Of a stretch of DNA of 64,000 nucleotides, positions 32,866 through 42,099 are shown one piece after another. The position numbers and the translations under genes were made by a program. This DNA is from Gymnopus androsaceus JB14 (lineage: Eukaryota; Basidiomycota; Agaricomycetes; Agaricales; Omphalotaceae). The stretch is taken from assembly GCA_009733575.1 (NCBI GenBank), contig ML769578.1:1-64000 (forward strand), given 5' to 3'. Each line of letters starts with the position of its first letter. The first letter of the stretch is position 1. The notes under the pieces are model-generated. The model did no database searches. It had not been told where the DNA came from and was given only the letters and a program-made list of their open reading frames with translations.

Positions 32866-34309
32866 CTCACTAGTCTCAACTGCGGATGTGGCAAAAGACA
32901 ATCCTTCAAAGACTCAACTATTATAGAAGAGGTAGAGCTCCTGTTTATAATGAGTGTCCTTTAATTGATGAAGCATTTGTTGATACATGAAAAAATCTTT
33001 TTGATAATCAATTTTTGAGTTTTTTCCATGGGGTACAAACTCGTCATCCTCAGAAAGGGCAAATCAGAGCTGGAAATATTCAGTTACTCAGTGCAAGAAT
33101 ACCCAACAGTTGAACTCACCAAGACAGCAGAAAGTGAAATAATAGAGTTGTTAACACTGCGTACTCCCCAACTCATGCCTAAAAGTGACTGGCCATAGTG
33201 GAATGATTTTGCAACAAGCGACAATGTGTTGAACAGAAGGGCTCGAGCGATCTGATTGGAAATTTAATCAATGAGGGGAAGACAAAGTCAGTAGATGATT
33301 TATCTTGGGCTGAAAATCATTCATAAATAAAAGGGTTGCATTCTTAGTGCAATTAGGGTAGAATATGGAAGAGAGTGGCTCCTTTGTAGCCAAGGTATTG
33401 GGAAACTGCAGTAGACCTTTGAGGACCAGAGACCTACCCCAAGACGTGCCATTGTTGGTCAGCCAGATACCTGAAGGAGCGTCAATGGAATCAAAAATAA
33501 TAGGGAGGCATTTGTGGATAGTATGGATTGATGCTGAGCATCCCTGTTTAGCTTTGGATATGAACTTCATATGGTTTATTAGGCTCTGTTAAGCTTGTAA
33601 AGTGGCGAAAGAATGTACTGCTTTTTTGAACAGTGCGTATCCCGCTGCCTTTTTGCACAGCTCGGGATTCTTCAAATATCTATGAAGCTCTTTGACCAGC
33701 CCCTCATTGAAGGTCTGCAAGGTTTTAAAACAGTCTGAAGACTCTGGACTCAGGACTGTCCTCTGATGGGGTCATCAAGAACAGGTCTTCGGAGGCCCAA
33801 GGATAGACCATGATGGTATATTGTTTTGCCAGCTTAAGAATGAGGTCCTTGTTTAGCAGCGGGTCGTGGTCATCTGCCTTCCCTTTTGATTTTCCCTTAA
33901 GTCAATTTTTTGCCAACTTGAGCTGGCTTGCAAGATCAGAATTAAACATTCAGAGTTTGCCATTATGCTCAAACAATTTTTGGTTCTGCAAATGGGCATC
34001 CTTGAGGGCCTATAGAACATTAATTCAAGTAAATGTAAATTCTATGAAAGTGCCACTCACTGTTTGCAACTCAAACATATTAGTGTGCTCAATACTGGGG
34101 AGCTGAAAGGGAACAGGTTTGGGGTCATCAGAAACATCTGAGATGTTTCCTTCTTCAGAGTCGGACATGTTAGCAAGAATAGAGCGACGTAGAAGTTCAA
34201 GGAAGCTGTGTCGCTACTGTTCAAGATCAAGAGTGATGTGGATCCACAACATATTTATATGGAAATCATGATAATCAAATTAGGAAAATCTATATGAACC
34301 ACATCAAGC

Positions 34310-37300
34310 CTATCTTCCTACTGTATAACCAGGAAAGGCATTATTCACTCGGAGGAACATGTCACCATCTAATGCATCAAACACCAGCATCTCATTGGAT
34401 TTGAGTGGATCCTCTGATGCTTTGACTGCTACTGCTCCTTGAATGACTGATTGGACTGATATAAGCTCTGTTTGGTGCTCCTTGCGAATGCGGAGAAGTC
34501 CAAGGTCTTTCTCCACAGCTGACCTTGGGTGTGATATATGCCGGTAAGCCTGTACTAGAGCAATAGGATATTTTTGGTCTTCAACAATGCATAAGAACAG
34601 GTAGTGCAATTGTGCAAAGACTGGGCCTGATCTTGTATTGAAAATAAGAAAGTCATATCTGGGTTTACCATGGAAAGATGCATTGCATTGCAAATGGTTG
34701 GTAGCTAGATGCCAGGTTTCGAGAGACTCATATTTAATCCTCAGATATTGATAAGGAACAATCTGTGTTTCTGTTAGATTTATTACTTCAAAGGTATGTT
34801 TTTGAGAGCTTACTGTACTAGTGGCACTATAAACAATACGCTGACCCCCAGGCAGTGGTATACCTGAGGTTGGAAGAAGATCTGACATGAAATCAGATAT
34901 GCGTATATGAAATCATACAAAAAGCACAGGGTCCTTCTCAAGCAGATCAGCAAATGATATTGCCTTGAGTTTAGAGCCTATTTCAAAGTGCAAATTATCC
35001 ATTGGCATTTCCAGGTCATTGGGTATGTCAGGATCAGATTGGTAATATGTGTTGTACTCATCAATCTCATTTTGTATCACAGTTGCAACAACAGTTTGAT
35101 GTTCAATACAAACAATCTGCAAGGGACATGTTCAGTTCAGACAGCATATTAATCATGAAAATATATCTGACCTGCTTTGCTGTATCCTTGAAATTTGTCC
35201 GTCGCAAGTAGATCTTGTGAATGGGTCCATGAAACTTCTCATTGGGTTTGGTACTCATCCCATGCAATGAGCCTTTGTTTTCAATGTCATCATACATATG
35301 TTGAAGGTAGTGAAGCTTGATAAAATTCCATGACTTGGGCTTATCAATATCAAGTTTGTTCATATCAGATAAGGTAGAGAGCATCCATCTCTTGCTAATG
35401 TCAGCTGACATTGTCACACAGCTGTCACTTACCTATATATAGTGAAAATCACTTTGAAAATTCAATACATAACATTCCGCACTCCCTAGAGCTAATTCCT
35501 TCCATGCATTGCTTAAGATACTATATAAGTAGTTACAAACCACACTGGAAGTTATATGGATAAACGCCGAGATAGATGATCCCAGCTTATTACCAGAAAC
35601 ACTGTTTTAGGAACGCCTCTCCCAAATTTGTAGGTCTGCTTGAAACCTTGAGTGCTACACCCTCCTAATCATATTTTAAAGGGATGCATGGCACAGATTT
35701 ATGAGGCAGATTTGGGTTATTATTTGAGCTAATTATCAAGAGAATTTCACTATATTGAGATGTCACACATGATGCACATGATGTTAGTGAGAGATGGATG
35801 CTCTCTACCTTATGTATATCTGAATGATATTACTGTATCAGCTTCAAATAAAACATTGAAAGGGTATTTACATACTGAGAGTGAAACAAAGAATGCTTTC
35901 ACTGCTGCATGTCCTACCTCCATTGTATCTGTTGTTTGAATATCTAGATTGGAATACATATTCATATTGAGGTATTTGCGGGTGACTTTAAGCAGTGTAT
36001 ATCCAGCAGTATCATCTTGTGGATTTATTGCCTCATGTGCAGCAAATAGAAATAGCTAGTGAATGTCAGCTTCTCATCCTTTTACTTTACAAATATACTC
36101 ACCTTTGATATATCATGGTGTTTGCTGCCATCATTGAAAGAGAGTTTCATGACACCATCATTAAAATGATGTAGTTTGGACCAGCGAGGGAAAGATTTGA
36201 AACTATCAAATAACAATAAGCCATGGAAAATATCATATATGAGATGTATGTATGTACCAATTATCAACCATTGTAGCAGTGCTTCGTGCATGGATGTGTA
36301 CCTTGTGCTGTTCAAACAGATGGTCACCCCAAAGCCCACTATCACCAAAATGCAGATTGTCATAGGAGAGGGCTCAAAATGGGTTGGCATTAGCAAGTGA
36401 AAAGAATGAATTCCAAAAAAAATGTCAGTATGCATTAATGTTGAAAATTGCTGTATATTACAATATGTGGCCGAAGGCTATATTTCTTGAGTATTACTTC
36501 AGCTTCTGCCTTTGAAGTGCTTTCAAGCTGTTTTGCCTGGTTCAGCATTGAAACAGTCTCTTGAGGTGTCTGCTCAGGGTAAACTGCATCAAAATCTGAA
36601 AGCTTGGTGCCAGGAATCAGACATTTTGGGCAAGGACATAAGCCCCTCAGTCCTTGGATGAGGGCAATAACACATCTATAAATAAGTGATTAACAAGTGA
36701 TTAAGGACCAACAGTCAGAAATTAGACAGAAGACTTACTGCTCTTCATAATCTGCAGAGTCAATCAGAATATATGGGAACATGGTCCATTGAACATCATC
36801 TCCACATTGCATTGTGTAGCCTGTCTTTGAGTACTGCACTAGTGATTCCAGAATTTTAGAAGTAGACTCATGCCATACAACATTCTTGAAGTTAACAAAG
36901 TCTGTCTTTCCACTATGAGCTGCATCTTCAGCAATCTGTGAAAACAGGTATAAGCTCAATATTGAAATGATATCAGTTGACTTACAACAGGTAACCATCC
37001 AACAACACGCCCCCCTCCAGTACCAGCACCATTCCGTATGTTCATAGGTAGATTAGCACACTGAACAATGACAGGGTAGCCTTTAGCAGTGCCAAATGAT
37101 GATGATTTGTTTTTGTCTGCATAAAAAACAAGACATAATGGTACTGCCCCAGGTGGAAGTGAACTCTATATGGATGACTGAGCCAGGAAGATATTGACAA
37201 ACATAGAAAAAAAAAAGCAATACCTGAATGGCCCACCATTGATTTGCTGACCAGGCTTCATGGACAAAACGCTTCCATATCTTTGTCTGACCATCTAGCC

Positions 37301-38232
37301 TGTATTGATGGCATGCATCCCATTGCATTTGCGAGACAATATCCCAATCAGACAGAAGTTCTTGCAGCCACTCCCAAATAGGACAATAGTGCAGTTCAAC
37401 AGATTCCATTTTGTCATGGTAGGATACAGGAATGTCCTCCTTCTGAAACTAATAAAATATTCAGTTCTTCCATCTCAAATATATTCAGTAGCACTTACCT
37501 TTGTAGACTGTTCAGCAGCCTGGTCCCATGTTGTCTGTATTTCATCATAGTTCTTAAGAGTGAAATTGTCAAGGCCAAAAGCAACACATCTCAAAAGTTC
37601 TACAAGTCTATTGGTCTGCCTTTCATTCATATGACAATCCAAGGCAAGTTCAGCAGCATCAAAATCAACATGGCTTCTCCAGGGATGCCAAGGTCGTGAG
37701 TGCTTTGGTGGGCAGATGGGTCCAATTTCCTCATGCTTCCCATAGCCTTCAAAGGGTATGATAGATGGTTGTCGGTTACTGTGAGGATGGTATTCAATCT
37801 TGATATCATCTGCCTGAATTTCACGAAATGATGTTGACCGATCTATAATATGCAGGATTCAGATAGTGCATTAGCATAACAGAAGTAACATACCTGTTTC
37901 ATGCCCAAAGTCTTCATGGTCAAGATCACTCCCAAAATCATGATATTGATTTAAATATCCAGAACCTGAGGCAGCGGCACCCAAGGTTCCATCAGCAGTG
38001 CTTGCCATAGCATTATTGGTAGGCTCAGGGTGTAAGTTCAATCCTATAGGCAAGATTTTTAATGAATTCCAGAGATATTCAAAGAATGTGTATGTTGGAT
38101 TTCCTCCTGGGCGTTTATACATCTAAACTCTGCAGCTGAATGTCTGTCTTTATCTTTAGCCTCGCATGACTTGCAATGTGTTTGGAAGTCATGTGATTCA
38201 AATTGCCTGTTGCAAAATTTGCATGTGGGCAT
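34310..38232 (-). CDS. Plavaka-type transposase (multi-exon)
   Basis: Starts at ATG 38232 with a zinc-finger-like MPTCKFCNRQFESHDFQTHC. Later exons carry SRPWHPWRSHVDFDAAELAL, SVELHYCPIWEWLQELLSD, NMRNGAGTGGGRVVGWLPV, NFKNVVWHESTSKILESLVQ, CGDDVQWTMFPYILIDSADY, LPRWSKLHHFNDGVMKLSF and NEKFHGPIHKIYLRRTNF. The protein ends DALDGDMFLRVNNAFPGYTV with a stop at 34310. This series matches the Plavaka transposases abundant in Agaricomycetes, a branch related to CACTA/EnSpm. About ten short introns separate the exons. I saw no certain stop inside the exons read, but did not resolve every junction, so activity is undecided. Confidence 0.75.
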
Positions 38233-38524
38233 GAAGGATGGATAGATGAAGGATAGATGATAGATCAATACAATATTGGACAGCGAGGCAATGAGGCAGT
38301 GTCAAATGAACGTGAGCGGAAATAGTTAATATTAAGCACTAGTAGTTTACGCGGTGATAATCAAGTGATAATCTAATCATAAGCTGATTATGACACAATT
38401 CTAATTGGATCATAATCCCAAGCCAATTATAAGCGCCAAATCAAGTTTGCAACATATTGGGACAATGAATATTTTTCGGATTTTTTTTGGATTTTTTTGT
38501 TTCTTTTCCTTTCTTTGATCATAT

Positions 38525-38655
38525 ATCTAGCCCCTAAGCCCTAACCAGACTGCTAACCAAATCCCTAACCAACCCTAACCCACCCTAAACCACCCTAGCC
38601 TAACCTAACCTGACCTCAAACCTAACCTAACCTAACCCTAACCCTAACCTCCTGC
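38525..38655. repeat. Degenerate telomere-like CCCTAA/CCTAA tract
   Basis: About 130 bp of imperfect CCCTAACC, CACCCTAA and CCTAACCTAA units ending in CTAACCCTAACCCTAACC. All in one orientation, next to the transposase promoter side and 120 bp from a hAT-like element. Confidence 0.8.
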
Positions 38656-38770
38656 GCTAAAATTAACTCAATATATCCAAAAATGGCTTCAAAAACACTA
38701 AAATACCCTTAAAAAAGGACTTTGAAATTGTAAATTTATAGGTAAATAGGCCTATCCTGATAGTAATCAG

Positions 38771-39542
38771 TAAGGATGGACACGAGTCCAGTTCCTTAGC
38801 ATCAGGAAAAATGGTCTGGGCCCAGGATGACCCCAGGTCACTTAGGCAGCCTAGGCCACCTAGGAATAATGCAAAAACTTTGGACACCTCAGGTATCCTG
38901 GGCCTCCTAGGCCTCCTAGGAATTCTGAGGGTATCCTCAGGTTGCCTCAGGTTTCCCCAGGATGCCTCAGGACAGCCCAGGACAGCCCAGGATAGCTCCC
39001 AGAATGCCTAGGAGGCTTAGGAGGCTTAGGAGGCCTAGGATACCTGAGGTGTCCAAAGTTTTTGCATTATTCCTAGGTGGCCTAGGCTGCCTAAGTGACC
39101 TGGGGTCATCCTGGGCCCAGACCATTTTTCCTGATGACTAACAGGCACCAGCAGGTAAACCCGTGGGAATATCAGCCAGTAATTTAACCTGCGGGTCCTG
39201 GTACTGGCTTCCCATGGGTTATGCAGGTTGCAGGTTGCAGTTTGCTCAAAGTTGGCAGGTTTACCTGCAGGTACCTGTGGACCTGGAATACTAGACACTA
39301 AAAATTAGTCCATTTACAAATGAATTTGGTTAGATTGTGACCTGAGTTTGATGTAGGGCTACTTTGTAGTGATACCTGTGCCATTTAATATAAAACATGT
39401 ACTTATTCATTTAAATTTGTGAGTTTATCGGCAGGTATAAATAGTGGTGCAGGTTTGCAGGTACCTGCAGGTCAAGGGTTTGGATGCCCAGCCTGGTCCA
39501 CAGGTGCAGGTTTACCAGGACCTGGAGTTATGTCCACCCTTA
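38771..39542. mobile_element. 772-bp hAT-like non-autonomous element with 8-bp target duplication
   Basis: Ends TAAGGATGGACA and, inverted, TGTCCACCCTTA are typical of hAT termini. GTAATCAG occurs immediately outside both ends (38763-38770, 39543-39550), the 8-bp duplication of that superfamily. The interior repeats GCAGGT/ACCTGC. A CATCAG palindrome (38800-39136) is inserted 29 bp inside the left end. Confidence 0.85.
38800..39136. mobile_element. 337-bp palindromic CATCAG-ended element nested in the hAT-like element
   Basis: Ends CATCAGGAAAAATGGTCTGG are perfect inverted copies and the arms match with essentially no mismatch for about 109 bp, with similarity for ~130 bp. The loop is made of CCTCAGG/CCAGGA units. 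Same sub-family as 6550, 7079 and 8152. Confidence 0.9.
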
Positions 39543-39754
39543 GTAATCAGTTAAGGTAGGCATCAGGTGCAAGCTGGTACATCACATGCCTGGGGCATTC
39601 GGGGCTAAAGCTTAAGTGTGGTTATGAGACTGAAAAGATGTAGAACCAGGAGCATGGATGGGATGGGGATTTACTGTGGGATGATGTGTGGTATAAGGCA
39701 TTGAATGCCCTAGGTGACCCGAGCAATGTAGAGATTTAAATTTGTGAGCAGAGA

Positions 39755-40255
39755 GGTTGAGGCAAGGGGTGTTCAACCCACTAAGTCCCGATATGACCTT
39801 GTTTTTGGGTTATAAGGATTCATGAAGCCCCCCTCTGCCACCGCCTATATATAGTAGAATTTTCCCACACTTTGGAGGATTTCCAACTTCAAATTTGTAT
39901 TACACAACAATTTTTTCTCCTTTGCACCTTTAAACAACATTTCCAGAGGCAATTTAATACACAGCAGTTCATCTAAGTTCAATTCAACCTGGTGTAAGTG
40001 CACTTGCATTGACAATATTTTTTGATGGAGGTGCTAAATTGGTACTAAATTGCATCATATCCTATAAAATCCATGTTTTTCAGGGAGATTTGAGATGTTG
40101 AGTGCTTTAAATGGTTTTTACAGCCTTATTTCAGTGGTTGAATTGACCTAGAACACCCCTCAGAGCCACAATAGTATGAAAATTTTTTCGGCCATAAGGA
40201 CTTCTCAGACCCCCCCCCTCCCCCAAGGTCATGTCAGCGCTTATTTTTTTGAACA
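39755..40255. repeat. Uninterrupted inverted copy of the 15735-16865 repeat
   Basis: Its reverse complement aligns with 15735-15828 joined to 16480-16865. It provides the empty site for the element at 15829-16479. Non-coding. Confidence 0.75.
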
Positions 40256-40825
40256 CCCCTTGGGTTGAGGCTTTGCATAGTGACCAGCTTCGAGATACCA
40301 AAAATTGGGGTATGTGTAAATTCGAGTACGGGTTCATTCCTGCATCTTAAAGAAATCCCTCTTTTTCTTTCTAATGAGCAAATCCAGATAGGAAAATAAA
40401 TTGTGGCGGCAGTGAGAAACATAAGCGCCTCGTTTGTGGGTCCACTCTGAATATATAGTAAATAAATAAAACGGACAATCCCGAGTAAAAAGACTGAGCT
40501 TGACTTTGTGGGTCCAACTGATGACGCGAAAATTCAGTTGGACCTACAATGTGTGTGCACGTACGACGCCGCACTTCAGATGATATACTGCGAACAAAAT
40601 GGGCGCAGCAATAATGAGCTCACGCATCTGGTGCAATGAGTCTGGTAAAAAGCTAGGACCCAGCTTCGAAAAACGCGGAAGTGTCAATCCTGTAAAATCG
40701 AAATAAATTATTATTATAAGTAACACGACATCAGGTAGAGTAGGCTGATTGTACAAACAATCAAGGTGCTCAAAATTGAATATGATCGCGAAAGTCAAAA
40801 GCAGTCCAGTGAGACTGGTAGCCCC
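40256..40825. other. Non-coding, nothing recognised
   Basis: Sequence between the old repeat and the 3' end of the next minus-strand gene; no supported feature. Confidence 0.4.
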
Positions 40826-41891
40826 TCATTCAATCCAAATCCAAATCCCAAGGTGAAGAGCAATCTGTTGTCGAGCTTCCATCTCCGCCTCTTTGACAGA
40901 AGCATTACTGCCGCCAGAATCGCCCTTACCACCATGAACTGGAACAAGGCCAAAGGCGCAAGCAGCTTGGTGACATTGATCCACTAAACATCAATAAATA
41001 AGCATGGATCCTAAGAATCATACCATAAGCTTACAGGTGAAATGCCTCAATTCAAATTTCGTCCGAGGGAAGGGGGGTTGGAGAATCTTGCAGTCAAGCC
41101 CAAAGAGTACCCCATGTTCAGGGGCTTGTACATTGAGGTTTTCCATGGATGCCCTATAGAGGTGTGTGTCAGTTGCATGCATACAATGCATGATTTGATG
41201 TAGAGATTCACCTGGCGTTCCAGCTCTTTAAACAATTCTCGAGCCTATTCATCCCCCGCTCGACGGTTTCGCTAAATGACAAGTCGCGCTGGCCAGCGTT
41301 CGGCGCTGAGGGTAAAATTCGTGATGCTGTATTAAGTCTGAGGTGCGAGTTCTCTACTTGCGTATGGTTGGTCTCGACTCTTGTCCGAGTTAAATTATCG
41401 ATAATTTGCCCAGAGTCCCGGCCGATGGCATTCGTGGTGAGGCTAATCTGATTGGCTGCCGTTACTGTATTATAGGGTGGTGGCGGCGTCGGATGTTCAT
41501 GGACGACTGGGCTTTGAACTCGAGATGGTGGTGAGGCTGAACGTCTGTGAGCCGGTGCTTTCGTTCGAGCAACAAGCTGCGCAAGAAATTTCCGAATGAA
41601 AGCAAAGGGACTTTTCGAGAGAGAAAAAATCGGTTGCGCCTCGAGGCGTCGACTCTCCTTCAGCAGACTTGCAAAAAGTTCGTCGAAATCAACATCCTCG
41701 TCTTCTGAGATATCCTCGTTTCCCTCTTTGTTTTTTGCCCTGAGCTCTGCTCTTCTATGATTTCTAGCCTTCTGGGCATCGCCGAGAGTCTGCAGAAGAT
41801 TGCGCAGAGCATTGACCTCGACTTAAACATGTTCGGAGACCCTATTGCCTTCCTTCGAAGGCCCTTTCCTGCCAGAAATTCCTTCGATCAT
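40826..41891 (-). pseudogene. Copy 2 of the unknown minus-strand gene, with a nonsense codon
   Basis: Three exons on the minus strand: 41891-41212, 41153-41035 and 40983-40826, joined by introns 41154-41211 (58 bp) and 40984-41034 (51 bp) with consistent phases. The product would be about 319 residues: an acidic segment (NEDISEDEDVDFDELFASLL), a proline-rich linker (SPPSRVQSPVVHEHPTPPPP), QISLTTNAIGRDSGQIIDNL and TKFELRHFT. It ends with DQCHQAACAFGLVPVHGG and EAEMEARQQIALHLGIW. Codon 23 is TAA where copy 1 has CAA, so it is likely dead unless another start is used. No family recognised. It is divergent from the gene at 42100. Confidence 0.7.
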
Positions 41892-42099
41892 GGGAGCAGC
41901 AATACGATGGTTTTAGAGCAGATTATAAAGAAGAGTAAATTGTTTAAGCCCGAAGAACTCAAAGGACGATGAAGTTCAAGTTAAGGATCTTAATCAGGAT
42001 TGTTGACCGGGCCGATGGAGCCGGCTGGTTCATCCCGTGGGAAACCCGAAATTATGTCCGTTGATTCTTCTTGCATTCCGAGATTGTCGAACCCGAGGT

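Larger units (their letters stand above)
25753..34168 (-). pseudogene. Second gene of the Plavaka-type element (DUF6698-like), split by a copia insertion
   Basis: Starts at ATG 34168 (MSDSEEGNISDVSDDPKPV), with an intron before ALKDAHLQNQKLFEHN. Then come NKDLILKLAKQYTIMVYPWA, a KNPELCKKAAGYALFKKAV block and WGVRSVNNSIISLSAV. The reading resumes across the copia element as VETSEEYMDSIAEALLAIRL. Proline/threonine-rich exons with good introns follow (26826-26874, 26960-27016), and the frame ends in LSHVPELT near 25753. Layout and motifs resemble a family of Agaricomycete proteins that accompany Plavaka transposases; I place it there with low certainty. Two internal stops and a frameshift near 33750, plus the insertion at 27074, make it dead. 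Confidence 0.5.
22975..38450 (-). mobile_element. Proposed Plavaka-type (CACTA-related) element with captured gene fragments
   Basis: The minus-strand transposase (34310-38232) and second transposon gene (25753-34168) imply a large element. Both outer sides carry short GCGCTTATA/ATAATC motif arrays. A 13-bp string, GCGCTTATAATTG, occurs at 23134-23146 and inverted at 38424-38436, as expected for subterminal repeats. Between the left array and the second gene lie intron-containing fragments of two housekeeping genes. Without the copia insertion it would be about 9.7 kb. Exact termini and target duplication were not found, so the outer limits are a hypothesis. Confidence 0.4.

Noticed and set aside
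42037..42099. Frame start upstream of ATG 42100 (and 4528 in copy 1)
   Set aside because: The codon there is GTG, not a normal eukaryotic nuclear start.
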